Assembly (NCBI GenBank): GCA_965652145.1
Contig: CBFGTV010000079.1
Location: 1-15,421 of the forward strand
DNA: 15,421 nt
Source of the DNA: CBFGTV01 sp965652145
Lineage (GTDB): Bacteria > Bacillota > Clostridia > Peptostreptococcales > Natronincolaceae
Direction: 5' to 3'
The position numbers were made by a program, and so were the translations under genes. Under the pieces are notes generated by a model. That model saw nothing but the letters and a program-made list of their open reading frames with translations, was not told the DNA's origin and ran no database searches. Numbering within the stretch: the stretch's first letter is position 1; each line of letters begins with the position of its first letter. Positions 1-6,257 of this stretch are shown here, piece after piece.

Positions 1-1400
1 TTGCCCCGTTGCTCTACAATTCCTTGGTAGGAATTTTGCTCCGAAGCAATAAAATCATAGGCTTGGGCATCCCTGACAGCCTGCTCCATAAGGCGTAAAT
101 CCGCCCTTTGATTACCAAATTTTAGATTTTCCTCTATGGTACCCGAAAACAATATGCTTTCCTGAAGCACAATGCCAATATGGTTTCGCAGCTCACTAAG
201 GGACAAATTCCTTACATCAACACCGCCAATTAAAACCTGGCCTTCAGTAACATCATATAGCCGGGGAATCAAGCTGATAAAGGAACTTTTTCCTGAACCG
301 GTGGCGCCAATGATGCCAATCCGTTCACCTTCCCTGGCTGTAAAGGAAATATTCTGCAATACATTTTCCCCCTGCTGGTTATACTTAAAGGAAACATTTC
401 TGAATTCAATATCAAAGCCCTTTATTTCAACTGGATTTTTAGGTTCCTTAAGGGCAGGGGCAGTATTCAGAACCTCATTGATTCGATCGGCTGAGGCCTT
501 TGCTCTTGAATAGTTTATTACCAGCATAACCAGCATAATCAATGAATTCATTATTTGAATTAAGTAATTGATAAAGGCCATAATTTTACCAATTTCCAAT
601 AGATTTTGATTAACCAGGTTTCCCCCAAGCCAAAGGATGGATATAATGCTAAAATTCATAATTAATACCACAATTGGCCATAGGGTCATATTAATATTTT
701 GAGCCCGTACACTGGTTTCCATTAAGGAATCATTGGCCCCATCGAAGCGTTGGTTCTGTTGTTTTTCTATGGTGAAGGCCTTAACGACTCGGGCCCCCAA
801 AATGCTTTCTCGCATCACTAAATTAACCCTGTCTATTTTTTGCTGCACCGATAAAAAGAGGGGAAAGGATTTCTTAAAAATAAAAAGAACCGTTAAAACA
901 ATAATCGGCACACTGACTAAAAATACAATTGAAAGTCTAGGACTAAGGGAATAGGCCATAAGCAGGCCGCCAATACAGAGAAGGGGGGCCCTGACCATAA
1001 TTCTTAGACCAGCCAGTACCATATTTTGAATTTGGGTAATGTCATTGGTTAACCTTGTAATTAAAGAAGATGTTTTAAATTGATCCAATTCCAAAAAGGA
1101 AAAGGTTTGGATTTTATTAAAAACTGCCTGTCTTAATTTTTCACCCATGGACATGGCAGCCATGGCAGAGAAAATACAGCAGCTAACACCGCCAATCAGG
1201 CCGAGAAGGGCCACCAGAAGCATCCTGCCGCCCTGGGAAAGAACGAAGGGAATATCGCCGCTGGCAACGCCGATATCAATAATATCAGCCATAAGCTTTG
1301 GTTGGGTAAGGTCCATTACCACCTCTAAAAACATCATTAATGGGGCAATGATAGCAAAGAGAATTGCCCAGCCCTTTAAATATTTAAGTAATTTAAGCAT
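1..1400 (-). CDS. ABC exporter, fused membrane and ATPase domains (MsbA/LmrA/MdlB type), 3' end beyond window
   Basis: This is a half-transporter with a membrane domain followed by an ATPase domain, probably exporting drugs or lipids across the cytoplasmic membrane. The 466 visible residues start MLKLLKYLKGWAIL. Several hydrophobic spans fill about the first 300 residues. The ATPase domain begins near residue 335, with Walker A GATGSGKSS at about 365-373 (bases 282-320) and the Q-loop VLQES near 413. The signature LSGGQ, Walker B and H-loop lie beyond base 1, so about 110 residues are missing at the window edge. The start codon overlaps the end of the upstream MarR gene by 8 bases (ATGCTTAA), and a weak GAGG lies 9-10 bases before it, so translation is probably coupled. 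MarR followed by one or two such exporters is a common drug-responsive operon. The substrate cannot be told from sequence. Confidence 0.93.
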   Translation of the reverse strand, partial: MLKLLKYLKGWAILFAIIAPLMMFLEVVMDLTQPKLMADIIDIGVASGDIPFVLSQGGRMLLVALLGLIGGVSCCIFSAMAAMSMGEKLRQAVFNKIQTFSFLELDQFKTSSLITRLTNDITQIQNMVLAGLRIMVRAPLLCIGGLLMAYSLSPRLSIVFLVSVPIIVLTVLFIFKKSFPLFLSVQQKIDRVNLVMRESILGARVVKAFTIEKQQNQRFDGANDSLMETSVRAQNINMTLWPIVVLIMNFSIISILWLGGNLVNQNLLEIGKIMAFINYLIQIMNSLIMLVMLVINYSRAKASADRINEVLNTAPALKEPKNPVEIKGFDIEFRNVSFKYNQQGENVLQNISFTAREGERIGIIGATGSGKSSFISLIPRLYDVTEGQVLIGGVDVRNLSLSELRNHIGIVLQESILFSGTIEENLKFGNQRADLRLMEQAVRDAQAYDFIASEQNSYQGIVEQRG

Positions 1401-1851
1401 TTTCAGATTCCTCACTTAATAAATTATCATAAAATCTGTTTAAAAAATTGATCGTCTGGAGCTTTTCTTCCTCTGAAAAACCTTTTAAGCAGACTTCATC
1501 AATGGAAAAAAAGACAGCTTCGATTTTTTGCTGGTAGTCCTTTCCCTTTTCTGTTATAAAGACGTTTAAAATTCTTTTGTCCTTTGAATTTTGTACACGA
1601 TAAATTAACCCCGATTTTTCCATGCTGGTCAAAATACTGGTTACCGTGGCTGGCTCAATATGACAATGATCTGCCAGCTCTCTTTGAATACAACCGTCGT
1701 TTATCTTGAGATAGTTAAGAATACGAGGCTGCCCCTGGGAAATTCCAATTTTATGAAGCTCTGTGTGGGTTCTGCGGCGATGGGCCCGAAACAATCTCAT
1801 TAATGCACTATGAAAGTCTTCAAAGTAAGTCTGATTTGATTCCTGGTACAT
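1393..1851 (-). CDS. MarR family transcriptional repressor
   Basis: A 152-residue winged helix-turn-helix regulator, the usual length for MarR. Residues about 35-105 hold the DNA-binding region: helices around ISQGQPRILNYL and IQRELADHCHIEPATVTSIL (recognition helix), then the wing NSKDKRILNVFIT with the Asp/Arg pair typical of the family. The flanking N- and C-terminal helices would form the dimer interface. A strong AAAGGAGGG lies about 8 bases before the ATG. Its last codons overlap the start of the ABC exporter gene, so it most likely represses itself and the exporter and is released by a small lipophilic ligand. That role is inferred from family and context; no ligand can be named. Confidence 0.93.
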   Translation of the reverse strand: MYQESNQTYFEDFHSALMRLFRAHRRRTHTELHKIGISQGQPRILNYLKINDGCIQRELADHCHIEPATVTSILTSMEKSGLIYRVQNSKDKRILNVFITEKGKDYQQKIEAVFFSIDEVCLKGFSEEEKLQTINFLNRFYDNLLSEESENA

Positions 1852-1892
1852 GCTGCCACCCTCCTTTCATTTAATAGTAAGGGTTCTAATAA

Positions 1893-1904
1893 TTAGGTAT
1901 CTAA
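1893..1904 (-). promoter_or_regulatory. Candidate MarR operator upstream of the marR-ABC operon
   Basis: TTAGGTATCTAA is a near-palindrome (outer TTAG/CTAA arms perfect, 10 of 12 positions symmetric), resembling the TTAGATATCTAA-type sites bound by many MarR proteins. It lies about 40 bases upstream of the marR start. On the minus strand it directly follows an AT-rich -10-like TATAAA, with TTGCCG 15 bases further upstream as a poor -35. The position suits repression by its own product; this is inferred, not shown. Confidence 0.4.
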
Positions 1905-1981
1905 CTATTTTTATATTTTACCACTATTGCCGGCAAAAGAAAAGTATATTTTGATGCTTGAAATAGATAGAGTAATTTCTT

Positions 1982-2018
1982 TTTCAAGACTTGAAAGGCA
2001 ATAAGAAATAATTATGGT
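1982..2018 (+). promoter_or_regulatory. Candidate promoter and palindrome upstream of the RibD/DHFR-like gene
   Basis: A perfect 15-base palindrome (TTTCAAG-A-CTTGAAA, 1982-1996) overlaps a possible -35 TTGAAA (1991-1996). Sixteen bases downstream is TATGGT (2013-2018), a 4-of-6 match to a -10. A further CTTGAAA copy is at 1957-1963. The hexamers alone are weak; the overlapping palindrome makes the site more credible as a regulated promoter. The binding protein is unknown. Confidence 0.35.
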
Positions 2019-2085
2019 CAATACAGTAGACATGGGAGGATTTTTTCGATAGAATAGGAGGACAAGCCGCAAGGGAGGGAATTTA

Positions 2086-2616
2086 ATGAGAAAATTAGTA
2101 CTTTATATCGCAATGAGCCTGGACGGATATATAGCGGACTTAAATGGAGGGATTGACTTTTTGAATGAGCTGCCCCAAAGCCAGGAGCCAGACCCGGATT
2201 ATGATGCCTTTTATGAGAGTATTGATACAATTATTATGGGAAACACCACCTATAAGCAGGTAATTAACGAACTCCATACAGAGGGGTGGGTATATCCCAA
2301 TAAAAAATGCTATGTGTATTCCAATTGTATGAAAGGCAGCACAGCTGACATAGAGTACACTAATTTAGAGCCCAGAAGGCTTTTAGAAAAAATTAGAGAA
2401 ACCGATGGTAAGGATATATGGATAGTAGGGGGCGGAAAAATCATCGAAGCCTTTATGGAGGAAGACCTTATAGATAAATACTATATTTATGTGATGCCCG
2501 TTGTGTTAGGCCAGGGAATTCCCCTGTTTCGGGAGGAAACCCCTAAAACCAGCTTAAAGCTGGATGGAGTTAATCAAATTGGAGAAATTGTCGAAATTCA
2601 ATATAGTAAAAAATAG
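2086..2616 (+). CDS. Dihydrofolate reductase-fold protein, RibD C-terminal domain family (YwjB/YyaP type)
   Basis: A 176-residue single-domain cytoplasmic protein. The start MRKLVLYIAMSLDGYIA is the classic first strand and loop of the RibD_C/DHFR fold. DTIIMGNTTYKQV near residue 47 and DIWIVGGGKIIEAF near 111, with its GGG turn, form the expected NADPH-binding parts. VMPVVLGQGIPLF closes the domain. It lacks the deaminase half of RibD, so it is not a complete riboflavin enzyme. Stand-alone members are usually annotated as dihydrofolate reductase family, and their true substrate is mostly unknown; a pterin or other NADPH-dependent reduction is plausible. GGGAGGG about 7 bases before the ATG supports this start. 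It is monocistronic, bounded by a terminator. Confidence 0.9.
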   Translation: MRKLVLYIAMSLDGYIADLNGGIDFLNELPQSQEPDPDYDAFYESIDTIIMGNTTYKQVINELHTEGWVYPNKKCYVYSNCMKGSTADIEYTNLEPRRLLEKIRETDGKDIWIVGGGKIIEAFMEEDLIDKYYIYVMPVVLGQGIPLFREETPKTSLKLDGVNQIGEIVEIQYSKK

Positions 2617-2631
2617 CTTATATAATTATGT

Positions 2632-2677
2632 ATATAAAAAACATGGATTTAGTTGTTGAAATCCATGTTTTTTATAT
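2632..2677. terminator. Bidirectional intrinsic terminator between convergent genes
   Basis: A perfect inverted repeat with 19-bp arms (2632-2650 and 2659-2677) around the 8-base loop AGTTGTTG. The arms begin with an A-run on the left and end with a T-run on the right, so a U-tract is transcribed on either strand. It follows the RibD/DHFR-like gene by 15 bases and the cooC stop by 50 bases. Confidence 0.9.
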
Positions 2678-2727
2678 CAATATGAAAATTTCTCACTTAT
2701 AATATCGAAATCTTAATCTACAGAGGT

Positions 2728-3492
2728 TTAAGCAAAATTACATTTATTAATGATTGAATTAATGGTTTCCTTAAGCTCTGTACCTACTGAATCAGCCGGC
2801 GAGATCCCCTTAAAATCTGCTGCTGCAATGGAAGCATCGTAGGGTATGCCCGTTAATAGCTCCATTGTTGGCAGGTACTCCTTAATCAAGGCCAGTTCCT
2901 CATCGCTACGAAGCTTGTTGGCAATTACATAGACCTTTTCAACACCAATTTCCCGGGCCATTTGATATACATTAAGGGCAGTTTCCAGGCTCCGTTGACC
3001 GGGCTCTACCACTACAATAAAGGCATCAATTCCCTTGGCGGTTCCCCTGGAAAGATGCTCAAGGCCCGCCTCCATATCAATAATCACCGTTTCATTTCTT
3101 TTTAAGACAATGTGATTCAACAGGCTTTTTAATAGTTTATTTTCTGCACAATAGCAGCCGGCGCCTCCCTTTTTAATTGTACCCACTGCCAGAAAATCAA
3201 CCCCGGCATGATGAATGGAAAAGCGGTCAGGAATGTCACCGACAAAGGGGTTTAGGGTATATAATCCCTTCCCATGGCTGGTTCCTGTTTTATCTTGAAT
3301 CAGGTCCTCCATGGCGGCAATAGGCTGAATTTTATGCTCTTTAATATCAATTCCCAAGGCAGCTGCAAAATTGGCGTCAGCATCGGCATCTATAGCCAAA
3401 ACCTTATATTTTTTTTCGGCCAAGGTTCTGGCCATCAGGGCGGCTATGGTGGTTTTTCCAACGCCACCTTTTCCGGTTACGGCAATTTTCAT
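2728..3492 (-). CDS. cooC: CooC, ATP-dependent nickel-insertion accessory protein for CO dehydrogenase
   Basis: A 254-residue SIMIBI/MinD-type P-loop ATPase that matures the Ni-Fe-S C-cluster of CooS. The deviant Walker A, GKGGVGKTT, is at residues 7-15, with the signature Lys at position 8. IDADADAN (34-41) forms switch I, and IIDMEAGLEHLSRG (from 137) is switch II. The CooC-specific metal-binding pair is C113-Y-C115 in GAGCYCAEN; in studied CooC proteins this CxC motif binds Ni or Zn at the dimer interface. VVEPGQRSLETA is also typical of CooC. It is the last gene of the CO operon, starting 11 bases after the small two-CxxC gene, whose TAG stop is part of its own Shine-Dalgarno (TAGGAGG). 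No sign of damage. Confidence 0.96.
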   Translation of the reverse strand: MKIAVTGKGGVGKTTIAALMARTLAEKKYKVLAIDADADANFAAALGIDIKEHKIQPIAAMEDLIQDKTGTSHGKGLYTLNPFVGDIPDRFSIHHAGVDFLAVGTIKKGGAGCYCAENKLLKSLLNHIVLKRNETVIIDMEAGLEHLSRGTAKGIDAFIVVVEPGQRSLETALNVYQMAREIGVEKVYVIANKLRSDEELALIKEYLPTMELLTGIPYDASIAAADFKGISPADSVGTELKETINSIINKCNFA

Positions 3493-3503
3493 ATTAATTC
3501 CTC

Positions 3504-3677
3504 CTATGCATGTGGTATTTTTTGCTTACAGGTTTTACAGAGCTTTAATAATTTTAAATCAGCCTCTGTTATTCCAGGTATTTTTCCTTTAATATAGGCC
3601 AGCTTAATTACTTTAACAGGCTTTTTACATTGGGGGCATTGATTGATCTTATCATAGTGCTCCATATTTAAATCCAT
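3504..3677 (-). CDS. Small two-CxxC (zinc-ribbon-like) protein encoded between cooS and cooC
   Basis: A 57-residue ORF starting MDLNMEHYDKINQCPQC and ending CKTCKQKIPHA. Its ATG overlaps the cooS stop by one base (TAATG), and its TAG stop merges into the cooC Shine-Dalgarno, so it completely fills the gap between the two genes. Cysteines form two pairs, C14-P-Q-C17 and C47-K-T-C50, separated by 29 residues; this is the ligand pattern of a treble-clef, zinc-ribbon or rubredoxin-like knuckle binding one Zn or Fe. It is Lys-rich with no membrane segment or signal peptide, so cytoplasmic. I do not recognise it as CooT (a small Ni-binding protein with a different Cys pattern) or CooJ (His-rich tail). 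Because it is coupled to cooS and cooC, a role in metal supply or cluster assembly is a reasonable inference, but no function is shown. Confidence 0.85.
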   Translation of the reverse strand: MDLNMEHYDKINQCPQCKKPVKVIKLAYIKGKIPGITEADLKLLKLCKTCKQKIPHA

Positions 3678-5599
3678 TAAATTTCCCCCTTTGAATGTGA
3701 TGAAAGGCCTAAGGCGACTCTTTTTTCCTCTATTATTTGAATTAAGCCATCTGCTGCCAATAGGGGGTCAGTTTCAACCATAAAATAGCCATCCACAAGA
3801 CTTTTTAGGCCTGAGGTTAAGACATCGCTCACTAAAGCACTGCCGCTAACCGGGGGCATAAGGCCTATGTGAAGGGGAATACCGAGGCCCGTTACCCAGG
3901 TACCGATGGCAATGGCCTTTTCGCTCATAAGCTCCGGTGCAGAGGCCGCCAGAGGCAGTTGGTTTAAATCAACTCCCAGTTCATTGGCAAGGGCGACGGC
4001 TAAATCTACCCCACGACTGTTATCAACACAGGAGCCCAGGTGTAGAATAGGGGGTAGGGGGGCATCTAAGCCTGCCTCATGGCCTAAAAGGGTAAGAACT
4101 GCTTTAAGGGAATCACCGGCATATTGATTGGTGGCCTCTGAATTCATGAGGGAATTTTTTGCAAAGGCCCCAGCCCCACAGCCTGTGGCTAAGATGAGAA
4201 TATTATTGGCCAGCAGCTTTTTAGCCATGGTTACAAAACCGTAATCCTGGGTGATTTTAACATTATTACAGCCTGCAAATAAAACAACACCTCTGATATT
4301 ACCTGCTACAATCTGATCAATAATGGGGCTTAGGGGTTTTTCGCTATTAAGCTTACTTAAAAGAGATACAATTGATTCTGTGCTAAAGCCTGCAATAATT
4401 TGACTTTTTTCCTGGGGAATCATGACTTTTTCCTGATCTCGATGTCTGAAGGCGGCAATGGCATGGCGTATGATTTGCCGTGCATTTTCAGAGGCGTGGG
4501 CATCGTGTAGCTCCAGATGGGTAGCCCCTGGAATTTTAGCATCGGGCATGGTAGTAAAAAGTCTGGTATGATAGCAGGAGGCAATTTTAGACAGTGAAGG
4601 CATAATACATTGTACATCCACCACCATGGCCTCCAGGGCGCCGGTTAAGATGGCCAATTCCTGTGAAAGATAATTGGAAGCCATGGGTATACCACGCCTT
4701 AATAAAACCTCATTACCTGTACAGCAAATACCTACGATATTGATTCCTGCTGTAGCTCCAGCGTCGATGGCCTCCTGCTGCAGGTCGTCTACCACGTCAA
4801 CAATAATCTCGCTGAGTAATGGATTGTGCCCATGGACTGCGATGTTGACAGCATCAGCCTTAATGACTCCCAGATTGGCTTCGCTAACCACCGGTTCAGG
4901 GGTTCCAAATAAAATATCTGAAAGATTCGTTGATATTTGCATACCTGTGTAGTCACCCAGGGAACAGCGAAGGCCTGCCAGTAGAAGATTAACCGGGTCG
5001 GCATCGGTACCCAAATGGGTTCTTGACATAATATCTGTAACGGCAGATTCAATATTGTTTAGGGTGACATTGAGGTTTTTAAGCTTTTCTAAACGTACCC
5101 CGGGAATTGTATTACTAAGCCATGTACAGGGGTCCTCTTCTATACGAGAATAATCCATCAGGCTTTCCCAGGCAACTTCTTCGGCAACTTGGTTTAGAGA
5201 TTTATCTTTTGTTTCCAGCCCCAAATGATGGGCTATGGCCATGAGCTTTTCCGGGTCTTTAATTTCATAGTGCTTCGATTCTCCTCGGGCCACATGTAAT
5301 AGAGTTTTAGCAATTTCCTTTCCATGAAGCGAGTGGGAAGCTGCACCAGAGGCCATCATTCTGACTAAATTACGGGCAACAATTGTGTCGGCATTGGCAC
5401 CACAAATTCCTTCCTGGGGACCATTGCCAAAGGGGTCGATGCGACAGGGGCCCTTCATGCAAATTCTACAGCATATACCTCTTTCTCCAAATCCGCAGAG
5501 GGGCAGCATTTTTTCATAACGATGCCATACTAGATCAATTTGCTCCTCCTGGGCCTTATGAATCAGACAATGGTTTGATTGGTTATAGCATTTATCCAT
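3677..5599 (-). CDS. cooS: Anaerobic Ni,Fe carbon monoxide dehydrogenase catalytic subunit (CooS)
   Basis: A 640-residue hybrid-cluster/CODH family enzyme that oxidises CO with water to CO2, two protons and two electrons. Every metal ligand can be placed by the spacing known from Rhodospirillum rubrum CooS. C35 and C43 are the D-cluster pair (seven residues between, as in [4Fe-4S] versions). C44, C47, C52 and C66 hold cluster B. H258, C293, C331, C444, C474 and C524 hold the Ni-Fe-S cluster C, and K561 matches the acid/base lysine. Motifs seen include ICCRICMKGPCR, HGHNP, GICCTGNE, FAGCNNVK, ATGCGAGAFAKN and LGSCVDNSRG. The length is normal for monofunctional homodimeric CODH. It starts 18 bases after the cooF-like stop, with an AAAGGAAG binding site. 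No acetyl-CoA synthase gene follows, so this is not visibly the Wood-Ljungdahl CODH/ACS version. Confidence 0.98.
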   Translation of the reverse strand: MDKCYNQSNHCLIHKAQEEQIDLVWHRYEKMLPLCGFGERGICCRICMKGPCRIDPFGNGPQEGICGANADTIVARNLVRMMASGAASHSLHGKEIAKTLLHVARGESKHYEIKDPEKLMAIAHHLGLETKDKSLNQVAEEVAWESLMDYSRIEEDPCTWLSNTIPGVRLEKLKNLNVTLNNIESAVTDIMSRTHLGTDADPVNLLLAGLRCSLGDYTGMQISTNLSDILFGTPEPVVSEANLGVIKADAVNIAVHGHNPLLSEIIVDVVDDLQQEAIDAGATAGINIVGICCTGNEVLLRRGIPMASNYLSQELAILTGALEAMVVDVQCIMPSLSKIASCYHTRLFTTMPDAKIPGATHLELHDAHASENARQIIRHAIAAFRHRDQEKVMIPQEKSQIIAGFSTESIVSLLSKLNSEKPLSPIIDQIVAGNIRGVVLFAGCNNVKITQDYGFVTMAKKLLANNILILATGCGAGAFAKNSLMNSEATNQYAGDSLKAVLTLLGHEAGLDAPLPPILHLGSCVDNSRGVDLAVALANELGVDLNQLPLAASAPELMSEKAIAIGTWVTGLGIPLHIGLMPPVSGSALVSDVLTSGLKSLVDGYFMVETDPLLAADGLIQIIEEKRVALGLSSHSKGEI

Positions 5600-5617
5600 A
5601 GCTTTCTTCCTTTCTTT

Positions 5618-6073
5618 TTAGCTGTTGGGTTCTCTTAATACCAGGGCCTTGGTAGGACAGGCTTCAATGCAGTGGGGTGCCTTATTGTTTAGTTGCCTTT
5701 CCATACATAAATCACATTTAACGGCAAGGCTTTTTTGCTTTCCCCCTTGCACTCTGTTGATCATGCTGATTGCTCCATAGGGACATCCTTGTTCACATAT
5801 TCCGCATCCGCTGCATTTTTCTTCATTAATGACAATAGCCGATTGAACCCGTTGAATGGCCTTCATTGGGCATAGCTGTTGACAATAGGCATTTTGACAA
5901 TGACGGCAATAGGCCGTTTGTTTTCCCTTGAGGCTTTGAACAGCATAGATATTTGGTACGATGTTGTTTTTCGATTGACGGGTCTTACCTTCGGCACAGG
6001 CTAGTTCACATCCCTTGCAGCCAAGGCAGTATTCGGCCCTTAGACTAAGAAGCTTAACTTTTCCTTGCTCCAT
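5618..6073 (-). CDS. cooF: CooF-like polyferredoxin, electron carrier for CODH
   Basis: A 151-residue iron-sulfur protein of the HycB/CooF/DmsB family with 16 cluster cysteines in four groups: C16-C19-C22-C26, C56-C59-C64-C68, C87-C90-C93-C97 and C120-C123-C135-C139. Cross-pairing of these groups gives four [4Fe-4S] clusters as in the family. No signal peptide or twin-arginine motif is present, so it is cytoplasmic. As first gene of the operon directly before cooS, it most likely takes electrons from the CooS D-cluster and passes them to an acceptor. That acceptor is not encoded in the window. An AGAGGTG binding site precedes the ATG, and the sigma-54 promoter lies about 50 bases upstream. 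It could equally be annotated as a generic 4Fe-4S dicluster ferredoxin, but the context favours CooF. Confidence 0.92.
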   Translation of the reverse strand: MEQGKVKLLSLRAEYCLGCKGCELACAEGKTRQSKNNIVPNIYAVQSLKGKQTAYCRHCQNAYCQQLCPMKAIQRVQSAIVINEEKCSGCGICEQGCPYGAISMINRVQGGKQKSLAVKCDLCMERQLNNKAPHCIEACPTKALVLREPNS

Positions 6074-6120
6074 AATAACACCTCTTTTCTGAGCTCTAAA
6101 ATAAAACTATTATAGTTTGT

Positions 6121-6137
6121 TGCAGGTTTTATGCCAA
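6121..6137 (-). promoter_or_regulatory. Sigma-54 (-24/-12) promoter of the cooF-cooS-cooC operon
   Basis: The minus strand reads TTGGCATAAAACCTGCA: TGGCAT (-24) and CTGCA (-12), with exactly 10 bases between the GG and GC dinucleotides, matching the TGGCAC-N5-TTGCA consensus in all invariant positions. The predicted start near 6111 leaves about 38 bases of leader before the cooF-like ATG. The adjacent upstream gene encodes a sigma-54 activator. Confidence 0.88.
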
Positions 6138-6172
6138 AAAAAGAGCTACTGAAAATAGCAGCTTCAGTAGCT
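6136..6172 (-). terminator. Intrinsic terminator after the sigma-54 activator gene
   Basis: On the minus strand AGCTACTGAA, a 9-base loop and TTCAGTAGCT (6144-6172) form a perfect 10-bp stem, followed by CTTTTTTT (6136-6143). The U-tract runs straight into the TTGG of the sigma-54 promoter, so the end of one transcription unit and the promoter of the next overlap. The hairpin could also act as an activator-binding dyad, but the T-tract favours termination. Confidence 0.75.
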
Positions 6173-6190
6173 TAAATTTAGAATCTACGG

Positions 6191-6247
6191 TATAAAACTG
6201 TCAAAAAGGCTTTATACTGTCAAAGGACTTTAGACAAATTTAGACAA
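6191..6247 (-). promoter_or_regulatory. Candidate enhancer (upstream activating sequence) for the sigma-54 activator
   Basis: Between the activator stop and the sigma-54 promoter lies a cluster of repeats. ACTGTCAAA occurs at 6197-6205 and 6216-6224 (19 bases apart, near two helical turns). TTTAGACAA occurs at 6229-6237 and 6239-6247 (10 apart, near one turn). The second and third together form a TGTC-N11-GACA dyad at 6218-6236, centred about 105 bases upstream of the -12 element. That is the usual distance for enhancer sites of AAA+ activators. The binding protein is inferred from adjacency only. Confidence 0.5.
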
Positions 6248-6257
6248 TTATTTACAC

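Noticed and set aside
415..420. Treating the GAYTGA in the sigma-54 activator (residues 415-420) as a defective GAFTGA
   Set aside because: Tyr in place of Phe at this position is a known natural and functional variant, so the protein should still contact sigma-54. Coordinates here are residue numbers of the 6258-8201 product.
2014..2052. 12-codon ORF upstream of the RibD/DHFR-like gene
   Set aside because: No Shine-Dalgarno before its ATG, and the sequence overlaps the candidate promoter -10, so it is unlikely to be translated.
3274..3597. Long plus-strand reading frames opposite cooC, and similar frames opposite cooS, the ABC gene and the activator
   Set aside because: They are antisense frames of genes with clear family motifs, lack binding sites, and give low-complexity or motif-free peptides.
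6199..6224. TTGACA on the minus strand near 6201-6206 and 6220-6225 as sigma-A -35 boxes for the CO operon
   Set aside because: No good -10 follows at 16-18 bases and a strong terminator lies between these sites and cooF; the repeats fit enhancer sites better.
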